NCBI RefSeq assembly: GCF_900172375.1
Contig: NZ_FWFS01000003.1
Span: 221,055 to 285,054 of the forward strand
From: Aquimixticola soesokkakensis
GTDB taxonomy: Bacteria; Pseudomonadota; Alphaproteobacteria; Rhodobacterales; Rhodobacteraceae
DNA length: 64,000 bases
Direction of reading: 5' to 3'
Below, piece after piece: positions 27,052-36,843 of this stretch. The stretch's first letter is position 1, and each line of letters starts with the position of its first letter. A program made the position numbers and the translations under genes. The notes beneath the pieces were generated by a model that was not told where the DNA came from, did no database searches, and saw only the letters and a program-made list of their open reading frames with translations.

Positions 27052-29019
27052 TCAGTCTGAAACGGCCTCGACCGCCTCTTGCGCCCCGTCCTGCTCTGCA
27101 GGCTCTTGGGTGCCGCGCGCCGGAGTGGCGTCAAACGCGTCAAGAACATCGCGCGCCAGCCCCAGCGCCACAGCGAGATCGCCCAAAATCTGTTCCGAGG
27201 CAAAAACCGCCTGCAAACGGCGCAACGCGGCCACCGCGTCGCCGGCGTCAAGTTGGCGCAGTTGCTGTTCGGCCCCCTCAAGGTCGCCCATGCGGCGCAA
27301 AGCGGCGGCGGCGATCACCCGCCCCCGCTCATCGCGCGCCGACAGCATCAGTTGCGCCTGTTCGAGCGCCTGCGCATCCTCCCCGCGGCGAAAGGCGTCC
27401 AGCGCCAGCGGGATGCGATACCATCCCGGCGGGCTGGCACTGAGCGCCATGGCCTGGTTTACAAGGTCGATCCCCGCCTGCCAATCGCCGCGCTCGGCCA
27501 GATACCAGCCACTCACAACGATCATATCGGGGGTTGCGGGATTGAGGCGCATCGCGGTGGTGTAGGACCGCAGCGCCTCGTCCTCGCGCCCCAGCGCCAT
27601 CAGGATCGACCCGCGATATTCTTCGGCCACGGCGTCTGACGGGTCAAGCCAGACCGCACGGTCCGCCGCCGCCAAAGCATCCGCCAACAAGCCGTCGTCC
27701 CGCGTCGCGCCGCTGCGGGTCCAGTCCAGAAACCGCATCATCGACCACGAGGCCCAAATGCGCGCCTCCTGCGGCGTTTCGCGCAAAAAACGGTTCAGGC
27801 AAAAGCGGACCCGTGCAGCCTGTGCGGCCTCTTTGGTTTCATCAAAGGCGTGCCAGCGCAGGGTGCAGGTATAGGCCGTTTCCACCGCGGCCTGCGGCGT
27901 GCCTGCCGCCTCGCGCGCCTGTGCACGGCGCAACACGTCGCGCGCAACAAACCCCGTGGGGGCGGCAATGGCGACGGCGCTGCGCCGCACAATCGTCTCC
28001 AGGCGCGCTTGCCAGATGTCGCGTGCCACCGGCGGGCCGAAGTCGCGCCCGAAACTTTCCTCGACAAACACCGGCAAGGATTCGCGCCCCGACCAGATCA
28101 CGACACCTTCCAGCGTCGAGGTCAGCGTCAGATCCAGCGCCAGCCCGCCCCCCGTGCGGCGCAAAACCGGCGTCAGAACGTAATCGGCAATCGGGGTCAG
28201 GGCGAAACCGAAACTGGGCGCGCGGTCCTGCACGCGCAGCGTGCGAAACGCCGACAGCGCGCGCACCAGATCGGCGTGCAACAACCCGCCAAGACCGTCG
28301 CGCAGGTCTTCGGGCAGGGCTGCGGGCAAATCATTGCGCAAGGCCTCGACACGCACCACGGGCATATCCAGGGGTTTGGACTGCGCCCGCGCGCTGGACA
28401 GCGGCTCGGAAAACTGTTGCGACATTTGCCATAAAATCCCCGCGATCGCGCCGACCAGAACCGCAGTGGCCACGATCACCGTCAGCACCGGCCAGAGTTT
28501 GCGCGCCGACTGGTCCACCGGAAGGCGCGCCTGCGCAGCGCGTGCGGCGCTCAAGGCGTCGCGCTGCGCAGGCGAGGCCACGCGCGCATCGGGGGCAGGC
28601 CAGCGGTAGCCCACAAGCGGGCCATCTGTGGCAGGCTGCGCAGGCGCCACCTGCGCCTGCGTGCTACCTGTCGTCGCGCGACGGGCAAACACCAAAGTGT
28701 TCTGGCCCACCGGAATGCGCATCGACAGGGCTGCATCGGCCCCCTGCCCGTCGAAATAGGCGTCCAGTAATTTGCGCAGCCGCCCGATTTCAACACGCAC
28801 GATACTGTCGGTGGATGGGTCGAAATCCCTGCTGCGCCCCAGCACATCAACCGCGATTGCATAGGCTTTGACGGGCGTGCCGGTGACCTCGCAGCGCACC
28901 AGATAGCGGAGTAATTTATTCGCCCGTGAGCCGACGCGCAGCACCCCCAATCGCTGCATGCGTACGATTTCGCGTCCTGCGGCGATGCCCGTCGCCTTGG
29001 AATTGCCCAGTCCTTCCAT
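27052..29019 (-). CDS. Membrane-anchored winged-helix-like/TPR protein
   Basis: A 655-residue protein with an unusual plan. Residues about 20-110 resemble a winged-helix DNA-binding region seen in CadC/adenylate-cyclase-linked regulators (LLRYLVRCEVTG, VDVLGRSRDFDPSTDSIVRVEIGRLRKLL). One transmembrane helix lies at about 175-198 (LWPVLTVIVATAVLVGAIAGILW). The C-terminal part, outside if the N-terminus is in the cytoplasm, has a beta-rich region and then TPR-like helices (about 430-620, for example AEEYRGSILMALGREDEALRSYTTAMRLNP). The start could also be Met21. It is divergent from the gene at 29464, with a 21-base palindrome between. A one-component membrane-bound regulator is an inference; no effector is evident. 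Confidence 0.7.
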   Translation of the reverse strand: MEGLGNSKATGIAAGREIVRMQRLGVLRVGSRANKLLRYLVRCEVTGTPVKAYAIAVDVLGRSRDFDPSTDSIVRVEIGRLRKLLDAYFDGQGADAALSMRIPVGQNTLVFARRATTGSTQAQVAPAQPATDGPLVGYRWPAPDARVASPAQRDALSAARAAQARLPVDQSARKLWPVLTVIVATAVLVGAIAGILWQMSQQFSEPLSSARAQSKPLDMPVVRVEALRNDLPAALPEDLRDGLGGLLHADLVRALSAFRTLRVQDRAPSFGFALTPIADYVLTPVLRRTGGGLALDLTLTSTLEGVVIWSGRESLPVFVEESFGRDFGPPVARDIWQARLETIVRRSAVAIAAPTGFVARDVLRRAQAREAAGTPQAAVETAYTCTLRWHAFDETKEAAQAARVRFCLNRFLRETPQEARIWASWSMMRFLDWTRSGATRDDGLLADALAAADRAVWLDPSDAVAEEYRGSILMALGREDEALRSYTTAMRLNPATPDMIVVSGWYLAERGDWQAGIDLVNQAMALSASPPGWYRIPLALDAFRRGEDAQALEQAQLMLSARDERGRVIAAAALRRMGDLEGAEQQLRQLDAGDAVAALRRLQAVFASEQILGDLAVALGLARDVLDAFDATPARGTQEPAEQDGAQEAVEAVSD

Positions 29020-29463
29020 AACACGGCCCTTGTGGCCTGCCTCTCCTGTCTTTGTTCGCCCGCCCCTGCGGAGTGGGGGGGCTGTTGCGGTCTGTGCGAT
29101 CCCGACTGCCTCACTGCAGCGTCACCGAAAATCCGTTGCCTGTCTGTGACACCCGTCAACCGTGTCGGGACTACGTGAAACGACACAGCGCAGCACAGCG
29201 CCTCTAAACCTGAGGTTGAATATAGCTCAATTCGCTATATGCTAAAGTGCAATTGCGATATTTACATTTGCGCAGGATCAGGACCAGCACGCTTTGCGCG
29301 GGATCAAACGCCCGCCACAAGGCCGATTTCAGACGCACAGATGCCAGTGACGTTTGGCCGTCTTTTTGAAATCCACGGCCAACAGGGCGTGACAAAGCGT
29401 TGTTTTCCTTGCCACAGTTGACATTGTACCCGTACGTACTGCCGAAAAGTTTTCCAAAGCGCT
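29020..29463. other. Divergent intergenic region with AT-rich palindrome
   Basis: 444 bases without a supported gene. The DNA is clearly more AT-rich between 29210 and 29280 than its surroundings. A perfect inverted repeat occupies 29220-29240 and a TTGACA hexamer lies at 29418-29423, a plausible -35 element for the gene at 29464. Small open frames here lack ribosome binding sites and domains. Confidence 0.5.
29220..29240. promoter_or_regulatory. 21-bp inverted repeat, candidate operator
   Basis: ATATAGC-TCAATTC-GCTATAT is a perfect 7-7-7 palindrome about 200 bases upstream of the winged-helix/TPR gene and 225 bases upstream of the gene at 29464. Confidence 0.5.
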
Positions 29464-30003
29464 ATGAGTACGGCCAAAGAAAACGTTTTTTTAGGGTTTG
29501 CTTCGATGAGCACTTCTGATGACGATCCGACCCCGGTCGTCACACGCGATCTAACAACACGACAGCGCGAGCGCGTCGCGGCCTCTCTCTATGAGGCAGC
29601 CGATCGTGTCGTGGAGGCCGTGCAATTGTCACAGCGCGCCTGCACCATGCCCCCCGCCGAGGCCAGTGCCAAGCTCGATCAGGCGCGCGGCAATGCGCAG
29701 GCTCTCGCGCGCGTCGCCCCGCCCCAAGCGCAGGCTCTGCTGTTTCGCCACGGTTGGATGTTCGACGTTCTGGCGGATCTTCACGCCTATGCCGAGGATC
29801 AGGGCATGACCCGCGTCGGCGCGGAAATGGCGCGCACCCTCAAGACCCTGTCTGTGGAATTGCGCGCCCTGGAAAGCGAGATGATGGCGGGCGAGCCGCT
29901 GGTGCCCTGCCCCCAGTTCAGCGCCAGCAAACATACAGGCGACGCCGCAAATACCCCCCTGCGCCTGACCCCCGCCAAGTCGCGCTGCACTCACGACGGG
30001 TGA
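29464..30003 (+). CDS. Hypothetical alpha-helical protein
   Basis: A 179-residue acidic-to-neutral protein with no recognised domain. The central part (about residues 25-145) is Ala/Leu/Glu/Arg-rich and strongly helical (RERVAASLYEAADRVVEAVQLSQ and the ALESEM stretch). The C-terminus is low complexity with two Cys. Start codons at 29464 and 29506 are both possible; neither has a convincing ribosome binding site. The 3' end overlaps the convergent trxC gene by 13 bases. Codon use resembles neighbours. Function unknown. Confidence 0.5.
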   Translation: MSTAKENVFLGFASMSTSDDDPTPVVTRDLTTRQRERVAASLYEAADRVVEAVQLSQRACTMPPAEASAKLDQARGNAQALARVAPPQAQALLFRHGWMFDVLADLHAYAEDQGMTRVGAEMARTLKTLSVELRALESEMMAGEPLVPCPQFSASKHTGDAANTPLRLTPAKSRCTHDG

Positions 30004-30461
30004 CGCGCAAGCCGTCCGTTTTTCTTGACGAAATCCACAATTTCAGAGGCTGGACGTGCGCCCGCAAGCCGTGCGACTTCGCGCCCGTTTTGAAACAGGA
30101 TCAACAGGGGGATGCCGCGAATGGCGAATTTGGCGGATACCTCACTGTAGGCTTGCGTGTCGATTTTTGCAAAGCGCGCATGGCCCTTGAACAGGCTTGC
30201 CGCTTTGGAAAATTCCGGGGCCATCTGGCGGCACGGCCCACACCAGGGCGCCCAGAAATCGACCACTACGGGCACATCGTCCATGGCTTTGACCTTGCCC
30301 AAGGTGATCGGGTCCAATTCTGCCACTTTGCCCGACATCAACGGATCGCCGCAGGTGCCACATTTGGGCCCTGCGCTCAGACGCTCGACGGGCAGGCGAT
30401 TGCCCTGCCCGCAGGTCATGCAGGCCAGTTTCACCGCTGATTTGTCCAAAGTTCCGGCCAT
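29991..30461 (-). CDS. trxC: Thioredoxin 2 (TrxC type)
   Basis: Cytoplasmic disulphide reductase of the zinc-containing thioredoxin 2 group, 156 residues. An N-terminal zinc module carries two CxxC pairs (CMTC and CGTC), followed by the thioredoxin fold with active site WAPWCGPCRQMAPEF and the cis-Pro motif RGIPLLILF. The ATG at 30461 has GGAGG about six bases upstream; longer frames would run into the hairpin that terminates gcvP. The 3' end overlaps the convergent hypothetical gene by 13 bases. TrxC in other bacteria is induced by oxidative stress; no OxyR site is obvious here. Confidence 0.93.
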   Translation of the reverse strand: MAGTLDKSAVKLACMTCGQGNRLPVERLSAGPKCGTCGDPLMSGKVAELDPITLGKVKAMDDVPVVVDFWAPWCGPCRQMAPEFSKAASLFKGHARFAKIDTQAYSEVSAKFAIRGIPLLILFQNGREVARLAGARPASEIVDFVKKNGRLARHPS

Positions 30462-30518
30462 CTTCGCCTCCATATTCACATCAAGGCATATATCGGTTGC
30501 GCGCGGCACAAACACAAG

Positions 30519-30548
30519 GCCCCGCAACAGAGCTGTCGCGGGGCGTTT
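30519..30548. terminator. Terminator hairpin between gcvP and trxC
   Basis: GCCCCGC (30519-30525) pairs with GCGGGGC (30538-30544), followed on the plus strand by GTTTTA. It lies downstream of neither plus-strand gene closely but sits between the gcvP stop and the trxC start; on the minus strand it would separate trxC initiation from gcvP. Confidence 0.5.
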
Positions 30549-30553
30549 TATGT

Positions 30554-33397
30554 CTAGTCAGCCTCGATGTAGTGTTCGGGCGGGGGGCATTGGCAGATCA
30601 GGTTGCGGTCCCCAAAGGCATTGTCCACCCGTCCCACGGGCGGCCAGTATTTGTCGACCGTGAAGGCCCCCGGCGGGAAACAGCCCTGCTGGCGCGAATA
30701 GGGGCGATCCCAGTCCGCCGTCAGGTCGAGCACCGTGTGGGGGGCGTTTTTCAACGGGTTGTTGTCGCGCGGCATCTCGCCCGCTTCAATCGCCACCATT
30801 TCGGCATGGATCGACAGCATCGCCTCGCAAAAGCGGTCAAGCTCGGCTTTGACTTCGGATTCCGTCGGCTCGATCATCAGCGTCCCCGCGACGGGAAAGC
30901 TCATCGTCGGGGCATGGAACCCGCTATCCACCAGCCGTTTGGCCAGATCGTCAATGGTGGTATCGGTGCGCTCGCACAATGCGCGCGGGTCGATGATGCA
31001 CTCATGCGCAACGCGTCCCTGTTTGCCCTTGTAAAGCACGTCAAACGCCCCTTCGAGCCGCTTGGCAATGTAGTTGGCGTTCAGGATGGCCACTTTCGTG
31101 GCCTGCGTCAGGCCCGCCCCGCCCATGAGCCGGCAATAGGCCCATGAAATGGGCAGGATGGAAGCCGAGCCATAGGGTGCCGCGGACACGGGGCCTTCTT
31201 CGCCCCCCAGCTCGGGGTGACCGGGAAGAAAGCGCTCAAGGTGCTTTTTCACGCCGATCGGCCCCATGCCGGGACCGCCGCCGCCATGCGGAATGCAAAA
31301 GGTCTTGTGCAGGTTGAGGTGGCTCACGTCCGACCCGATTTCACCGGGCTTGGCAATGCCCACCATCGCGTTCAGGTTCGCACCGTCCAGATAGACCTGA
31401 CCGCCGAACTCATGGGTGATGTTGCAGACTTCCTTGACCGACTCCTCGAAGACCCCGTGGGTCGAGGGATAGGTGATCATGCAGGCCGCCAGCCTTTCGC
31501 CCGCCGCCTGCGCCTTGGCACGAAAATCATCCAGGTCGATGTCGCCATTGGCGCGGGCTTTGACCACCACCACCTTCATGCCGCACATCTGCGCCGTCGC
31601 CGGGTTGGTGCCATGGGCTGAAACGGGGATCAGACAGACATCGCGCGCGCCCTGCCCGTTGGCCCGGTGATAGGCCTTGATCGTCATCAGACCCGCATAT
31701 TCACCCTGCGCGCCGGAATTGGGCTGCATCGACATGGCGTCATAGCCGGTGATCTCGCACAGCTTGGCCGCGAGGTCCTCGATCATTTCCGCATAGCCCT
31801 CGGATTGATCCTTGGGCGCAAAGGGGTGGATGGCGTTGAATTCGGGCCAGGTGATGGGCATCATTTCAACGGCGGCGTTGAGCTTCATCGTGCAAGACCC
31901 CAAGGGGATCATCGCGCGATCCAGCGCCAGATCACGATCCGCCAGACGGCGCATGTAGCGCATCATTTCGCCCTCGGCGCGGTTCATGCCGAAAATCGGA
32001 TGGGTCAGATAGGCGCTTTCGCGCACCAGCGTCTCGGGAAAGCCCAAGCCCGCCCAACCGCCTGTCACCGTGGCGTCATGGCCAAAAGCGCGCCAGACTT
32101 TGGTGATCACCTCCGCGTCGGTCATTTCATCGACGGAAATCGCGATCCGGTCGCTGCCCACAGGGCGCAGGTTGATGCCCTCGGCCACCGCAGAGCGCAA
32201 GATCACCCCCTGCATCGCCCCGACCTTGACCGTGATCGTATCGAAAAACGCATCCGGTTCCACGTCAAAGCCCGAGGCTTTCAGCCCCCCCGCCAGGGTG
32301 ACGGCGCTGGTGTGAATGCGCTCGCCAATCGCGCGCAGACCCTGAGGGCCGTGGAACACCGCATAGAACGAGGCCATAACCGCCAGCAGCGCCTGCGCCG
32401 TACAGACGTTCGAGGTCGCTTTTTCACGGCGGATGTGTTGCTCGCGGGTTTGCAGGGACAACCGGTAAGCGCGGTTGCCGCGCGCATCGACCGATACGCC
32501 GACAATCCGGCCCGGCATCGCGCGTTTCATCGCGTCGCGGCAAGACATAAAGGCCGCATGCGGCCCGCCAAAGCCCATCGGCACGCCAAAGCGCTGCGCC
32601 GATCCCACGGCGATATCCGCGCCCATCGCGCCGGGATCCTTGAGCATGGTCAGCGCCATCAGGTCGCTCGCCATGATGGCAACTGCCTTGGCTTCATGCA
32701 GCGCCGCGATCGGGGCGGAAAAATCCTGCACATCGCCAAAGGTGCCCGGATACTGGAAAATCGCGCCAAAGACCTTTTCGGCCTCCAGCGTTGCGGGATC
32801 GGCGATGATCAACTCGATATCCAGCGGTGCCGCGCGGGTTTTCATCACCGCAATGTTTTGCGGGTGGCAGTTTTCATCGATGAAAAACGCCCGCGCCTTG
32901 GATTTGGACACGCGCTGGGCCATGGTCATCGCTTCTGCGCAGGCCGTGGCCTCATCCAGCAGCGAGGCATTGGCGACCGGCAGGCCGGTCATATCCGACA
33001 CCATCGTCTGGAAATTCAAAAGCGCCTCAAGCCGCCCTTGGGCGATTTCGGGCTGATAGGGGGTATAGGCCGTGTACCACGCGGGGTTTTCGAGAATGTT
33101 GCGCTGGATGGCGGGCGGCGTCGCCGTGCCGTAATAGCCCTGCCCGATCAGCGAGACCATTACGCGGTTCTTGCCGGCAACTTTGCGCATATGCCCCAGC
33201 ACCTCGTGCTCGGTCATCGGCCCCCAGCTGAGCGGCGTGTTCTGGCGGATGCCCAGCGGCACCGTCTCGTCGATCAGCGCATCCAGAGACCGCGCGCCCA
33301 CCACCTCCAACATGGCCGCCATTTCATCCGGCGAGGGGCCGATGTGGCGGCGGTTGGCAAAATCATAAGGGTTATAGGTGGTGGGCGTATAGGTCAT
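30554..33397 (-). CDS. gcvP: Glycine dehydrogenase (decarboxylating), P protein
   Basis: PLP-dependent P protein of the glycine cleavage system, 947 residues, a normal single-chain length. It decarboxylates glycine and passes the aminomethyl group to lipoyl-GcvH. The PLP lysine lies in [21 protein letters not shown], with the glycine-rich loop immediately after. It is last in the minus-strand operon gcvT-gcvH-gcvP, 106 bases after gcvH, under control of the upstream glycine riboswitch. No frame disruption or unusual feature. Confidence 0.97.
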   Translation of the reverse strand: MTYTPTTYNPYDFANRRHIGPSPDEMAAMLEVVGARSLDALIDETVPLGIRQNTPLSWGPMTEHEVLGHMRKVAGKNRVMVSLIGQGYYGTATPPAIQRNILENPAWYTAYTPYQPEIAQGRLEALLNFQTMVSDMTGLPVANASLLDEATACAEAMTMAQRVSKSKARAFFIDENCHPQNIAVMKTRAAPLDIELIIADPATLEAEKVFGAIFQYPGTFGDVQDFSAPIAALHEAKAVAIMASDLMALTMLKDPGAMGADIAVGSAQRFGVPMGFGGPHAAFMSCRDAMKRAMPGRIVGVSVDARGNRAYRLSLQTREQHIRREKATSNVCTAQALLAVMASFYAVFHGPQGLRAIGERIHTSAVTLAGGLKASGFDVEPDAFFDTITVKVGAMQGVILRSAVAEGINLRPVGSDRIAISVDEMTDAEVITKVWRAFGHDATVTGGWAGLGFPETLVRESAYLTHPIFGMNRAEGEMMRYMRRLADRDLALDRAMIPLGSCTMKLNAAVEMMPITWPEFNAIHPFAPKDQSEGYAEMIEDLAAKLCEITGYDAMSMQPNSGAQGEYAGLMTIKAYHRANGQGARDVCLIPVSAHGTNPATAQMCGMKVVVVKARANGDIDLDDFRAKAQAAGERLAACMITYPSTHGVFEESVKEVCNITHEFGGQVYLDGANLNAMVGIAKPGEIGSDVSHLNLHKTFCIPHGGGGPGMGPIGVKKHLERFLPGHPELGGEEGPVSAAPYGSASILPISWAYCRLMGGAGLTQATKVAILNANYIAKRLEGAFDVLYKGKQGRVAHECIIDPRALCERTDTTIDDLAKRLVDSGFHAPTMSFPVAGTLMIEPTESEVKAELDRFCEAMLSIHAEMVAIEAGEMPRDNNPLKNAPHTVLDLTADWDRPYSRQQGCFPPGAFTVDKYWPPVGRVDNAFGDRNLICQCPPPEHYIEAD

Positions 33398-33503
33398 GCC
33401 GGATCAGCCTGCGTGTCTATGTGGTGAAAAGGGGGACCGTGCCGCCAAAGGGCCGCACGATCCAAACGGGTATCGCAGCGCCACAGGCGGCGCTGACAGG
33501 GCC

Positions 33504-33863
33504 TTAGCCGACGAATTTGTTGTACTGGCTTTCGGTCATGAAATCGTCGAGCACGGACATGTCCTCGATCTTCATCTTGAAGAACCAGGCCTCCCCGAGC
33601 GGATCGTCATTCACGGCCGAGGGGTTTTCCACCAGCGGGCTGTTCACCTCGACAATTTCGCCGTCCAGCGGCGCAAGAATGTCGGAGGCCGCTTTGACGC
33701 TCTCGATCACAACGACTTCGTCGTCCTTTGAGACGGTCGTGCCCTCATCGGGGAGTTCGACGAACACAATGTCGCCCAGCTGGGTGGCGGCGTGTTCGGT
33801 GATCCCGACCACAACCAGATCGTCTTCGACGCGGAGCCACTCATGTTCTTCGGTAAAATGCAT
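33504..33863 (-). CDS. gcvH: Glycine cleavage system H protein
   Basis: The 119-residue lipoyl carrier of the glycine cleavage complex. The lipoylated lysine is in the motif VVIESVKAASDILAP at about residue 58. It starts MHFTEEHEWLRVE as usual. Located 15 bases after gcvT and 106 bases before gcvP in one operon. Confidence 0.96.
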   Translation of the reverse strand: MHFTEEHEWLRVEDDLVVVGITEHAATQLGDIVFVELPDEGTTVSKDDEVVVIESVKAASDILAPLDGEIVEVNSPLVENPSAVNDDPLGEAWFFKMKIEDMSVLDDFMTESQYNKFVG

Positions 33864-33878
33864 AGCGTTATCCTGCTG

Positions 33879-35021
33879 TTAGCGCTTGTAGGTAGAGGGT
33901 CGAAAGGGCATGGGCGCGACCACGACGGCCAGGCGCTTGCCCCGCAATTCGGCGAAAACCTGCGTGCCATCGGCACTGAGGGCCTCAGGCAGATAGCCCA
34001 TGGCCACCGGCGCCCCCACCGTGGGGCCAAAGCCGCCCGAGGTGATGGTGCCGATCTGCGTGTCGCTGTCGGCGCTGGCAAACAAGGGCGTGCCCTCGCG
34101 CATCGGCGCGCGGCCCTGCGGCAGCAAACCGACGCGCAGCCGCTCGGGGCCGCGCTCGAGTTCGGGCAGGATCACATCGGCGCCCAAAAAACCACCCGCG
34201 CGCGCGCCTGCCGTGCGGCGGACCTTCTGGATCGCCCAGGCGATATTGCCCTGCGCCGGTGTTGTCGTGGTGTCCAGATCATGGCCATAGAGACACAGCC
34301 CCGCCTCAAGGCGCAGGCTATCGCGCGCCCCAAGACCGATGGGGGCGACCTCGTCCATCTCGCACAGGCTGCGCGCAAAGGCGATGGCGTGATGGGCGGG
34401 CACGGAAATCTCGAACCCGTCTTCGCCGGTATAGCCCGAACGCGACACCCAATAGTCGATGCCACCGACGGTAAAGCGCAGGCTATCCATGAATTTCATC
34501 GCTGCCACTTCGGGAACCAAGCGCGCCAGCGCCTGTTCGGCCAGCGGCCCCTGCAAGGCCAAAAGCGCGCGCTCGTGCAACACTTCGACGTTCACATCGT
34601 CGGGCAACTCCGCCATCAAATGGGCGATATCGGCCTCCTTGCAGGCCGCATTGACCACCAGAAACAGGCAATCCCCCGCATGGGCAATCATCAGATCGTC
34701 GGAAATCCCGCCCGAAACCGTGGTAAAGACACCGTAGCGCTGGCGGGTGGGTTTGAGACCCAGCACATCCACCGGCACCAGCGCCTCAAGCGATTGCGCC
34801 ACATAATCCACACCGCGCGCCGAGCGCAGGATCACCTGGCCCATGTGGCTGACATCGAACAAACCGGCAGCACTGCGCGTATGCAGATGTTCCTTCAAGA
34901 CGCCCATCGGATATTGCACGGGCATCTCATAGCCTGCGAATGGCACCATTTTTGCGCCCAGATCACGATGGAATTGCGCCAACGGCGTCTGTTTGAGATC
35001 GCTGGGATGCGCTCCGGTCAT
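33879..35021 (-). CDS. gcvT: Glycine cleavage system T protein (aminomethyltransferase)
   Basis: Tetrahydrofolate-dependent aminomethyltransferase that releases ammonia and makes methylene-THF; 380 residues from the ATG at 35021. That start has AAGGA eight bases upstream. The open frame continues to 35207 but would run through the riboswitch. Family signatures seen are FAGYEMPVQY near the N-terminus, LFDVSHMGQ with the key Asp region, YTGEDGFEI and AGLCLYG. First gene of the gcvTHP operon. Confidence 0.96.
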   Translation of the reverse strand: MTGAHPSDLKQTPLAQFHRDLGAKMVPFAGYEMPVQYPMGVLKEHLHTRSAAGLFDVSHMGQVILRSARGVDYVAQSLEALVPVDVLGLKPTRQRYGVFTTVSGGISDDLMIAHAGDCLFLVVNAACKEADIAHLMAELPDDVNVEVLHERALLALQGPLAEQALARLVPEVAAMKFMDSLRFTVGGIDYWVSRSGYTGEDGFEISVPAHHAIAFARSLCEMDEVAPIGLGARDSLRLEAGLCLYGHDLDTTTTPAQGNIAWAIQKVRRTAGARAGGFLGADVILPELERGPERLRVGLLPQGRAPMREGTPLFASADSDTQIGTITSGGFGPTVGAPVAMGYLPEALSADGTQVFAELRGKRLAVVVAPMPFRPSTYKR

Positions 35022-35117
35022 CGATCGTCCTTCCCCGCCGGAACACGCACACGCCGGGCCTTGCCCGTGACGCGATACGCCCGACACCTGTCCACGGGGT
35101 GATCCCCCGCCAGATGC

Positions 35118-35268
35118 CCCCTCTGTCCTTGCGCCTGAGATCGTTATCCCTTCGGCGGGCGCCATGATGCGCCTCTCTCCAGAGTTCTTGGTGCCGCGAA
35201 GGTCCATTTGCCTGAGAGTTTACCGGGGCGGTTGCTCCTTCGGCACTGGTGACCAGTTCTCCCAACGC
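35118..35268 (-). promoter_or_regulatory. Tandem glycine riboswitch
   Basis: On the minus strand two glycine-aptamer cores follow each other. The upstream one (about 35201-35268) shows GGGAGAACTGG, GCCGAAGGAGCAA and CTCTCAGGCAAA. The downstream one (about 35118-35185) shows GGAGAGAGGC, GCCGAAGGGATAA and ATCTCAGGCGCAAGGAC. These are the invariant blocks of the glycine riboswitch, and the position directly before gcvT matches the known use as an ON switch for gcvTHP. The two-aptamer arrangement is the common form. The expression platform probably lies between 35022 and 35118, near the ribosome binding site. Confidence 0.93.
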
Positions 35269-35363
35269 GGGCTGTCTTTTTCCATAGCCAGCCCCGTTGA
35301 TTCCGGCAAGAGCACGAATGCACCTGAGCGCAGGGAAATCCGGCAACAGAGTATTTTTCCAGC

Positions 35364-35395
35364 AAAAAGCCCGAGGGCGGCGTGCGACCTCGGGC
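35364..35395 (-). terminator. gltX terminator
   Basis: Eight-base stem GCCCGAGG (35369-35376) with CCTCGGGC (35388-35395); on the minus strand it is followed by TTTTT and lies 22 bases beyond the gltX stop. Confidence 0.75.
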
Positions 35396-35417
35396 TTCGT
35401 TGGAACGGTTAGAAGGC

Positions 35418-36740
35418 TTAGAGCTTGGGCTGCTTTTGCAACAGCGGCAGAACGGCCGACATGTCAGGACCGTGATCCATGCCTGTCAGCGCGCGGCGCA
35501 ACGGCATGAACAGGCCACGCCCCTTGCGCCCCGTTTCGCTTTTAACGTCGGCCGTCCACGTACCCCAGCTGTCTTTGTCGAAGGGGAAGGCCGGCATCAG
35601 ACCAAACGCGGTCTTGATGAAATCGGCGTCTTCCTCGGCAATGACCGGGGTCGCGCCATTGGCAAAAAGATCCCACCAGTCGCGCATGTCGGATTTCACG
35701 GTAATATTGTCGCGCACGACCATCCAGAAATCCTCGCCCTGTGCGTCGGGCACGCCCAGAGCGGCGACATCGGCCGCGACATCGGCAAAGGGTTTGGACT
35801 GGTTGATGCGCGCGGTCAGCGGCTTGAGGTCTTCGGCGTCGAATTTGGTCGGCGCTGCGCCGAAATGCGACAGATCGAACCCTTCGATCAGCTCGGCCAT
35901 CGTGCTGCGCAGCTCGACCGGCTGCGACGAGCCAAGGCGCGCCATCAACGACAAAAGCGCCATCGGCTCGATCCCCGCCGCGCGCAAATCGCGCAGCGCC
36001 AAAGTGCCCAGACGTTTGGACAGGGCCTCGCCCTGCGGGCCGGTGAGAAGCGAGTGGTGGGCAAAGCTTGGCACCGTGCCGCCCAGCGCCTCGATGATCT
36101 GGATCTGGGTCGCGGTGTTGGTCACGTGATCGGACCCGCGCACCACATGGGTGATGCCGAAATCCACGTCATCACAGACCGAAGCCAGCGTATAGAGGAA
36201 CTGCCCGTCGGCACGGATCAGCACCGGATCGGACACAGAGGCCGCGTCGATGGAGATATCGCCAAGGATGCCATCCACCCAGGTGATCCGTTCCTGATCC
36301 AGCTTGAAACGCCAGTGTCCCGCCCCACGCTCGGCGCGCAGTTTGGCCTTTTGCGCGTCATCAAGCGCAAGGCCCGCGCGGTCGTAGACGGGCGGCTTGC
36401 CCATGTTGAGCTGTTTCTTGCGTTTGAGGTCCAGCTCGGTCGGCGTTTCGAAACACTCGTAAAAGCGTCCCTTGTCGCGCAGGTCTTGCGCGGCCTGCTC
36501 ATAGCGCTCGAGCCGCGAGGATTGCGTTTCCAGGCGGTCCCAGGTCAGGCCCAGCCATTCGAGGTCCTCTTTGATCCCGTCGACATATTCCTGTTTGGAA
36601 CGTTCGGGGTCGGTATCATCCATGCGCAGGATGAATTCGCCGCCCGACTTGCGCGCGATCAGGTAGTTGAACAAGGCGGTGCGCAGGTTGCCGATGTGGA
36701 TAAAGCCGGTGGGCGAGGGCGCGAAACGGGTAACGGTCAT
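35418..36740 (-). CDS. gltX: Glutamyl-tRNA synthetase
   Basis: Class I synthetase attaching glutamate to tRNA-Glu, 440 residues. It begins MTVTRFAPSPTGFIHIGNLRTA, which contains the HIGH-type motif, and has the KMSKS-type loop GEALSKRLGTLAL. The C-terminal half is the helical anticodon-binding domain. The ATG at 36740 has AGGAGA upstream; the longer open frame is not supported. Alphaproteobacteria often carry two GltX paralogues, one of which also charges tRNA-Gln; this one could be either. Confidence 0.94.
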   Translation of the reverse strand: MTVTRFAPSPTGFIHIGNLRTALFNYLIARKSGGEFILRMDDTDPERSKQEYVDGIKEDLEWLGLTWDRLETQSSRLERYEQAAQDLRDKGRFYECFETPTELDLKRKKQLNMGKPPVYDRAGLALDDAQKAKLRAERGAGHWRFKLDQERITWVDGILGDISIDAASVSDPVLIRADGQFLYTLASVCDDVDFGITHVVRGSDHVTNTATQIQIIEALGGTVPSFAHHSLLTGPQGEALSKRLGTLALRDLRAAGIEPMALLSLMARLGSSQPVELRSTMAELIEGFDLSHFGAAPTKFDAEDLKPLTARINQSKPFADVAADVAALGVPDAQGEDFWMVVRDNITVKSDMRDWWDLFANGATPVIAEEDADFIKTAFGLMPAFPFDKDSWGTWTADVKSETGRKGRGLFMPLRRALTGMDHGPDMSAVLPLLQKQPKL

Positions 36741-36843
36741 GAGCTGGTCTCCTGTTGCGCTTCCTCTTTCACAACGGCCCGCAATTGTCCATATCAGGGA
36801 GACGTGCGCCCCGCTGCGCGCGCATTTACGAAAGGTTTGGCCC

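Larger units (their letters stand above)
35022..35417. other. gcv leader and gltX terminator region
   Basis: A non-coding stretch that holds the gcvT ribosome binding site, the tandem glycine riboswitch (35118-35268), the presumptive gcv promoter beyond 35270 and the gltX terminator (35364-35395). No additional gene is supported. Confidence 0.7.

Noticed and set aside
31667..33427. 586-codon open frame on the plus strand
   Set aside because: Antisense to gcvP; no domain.
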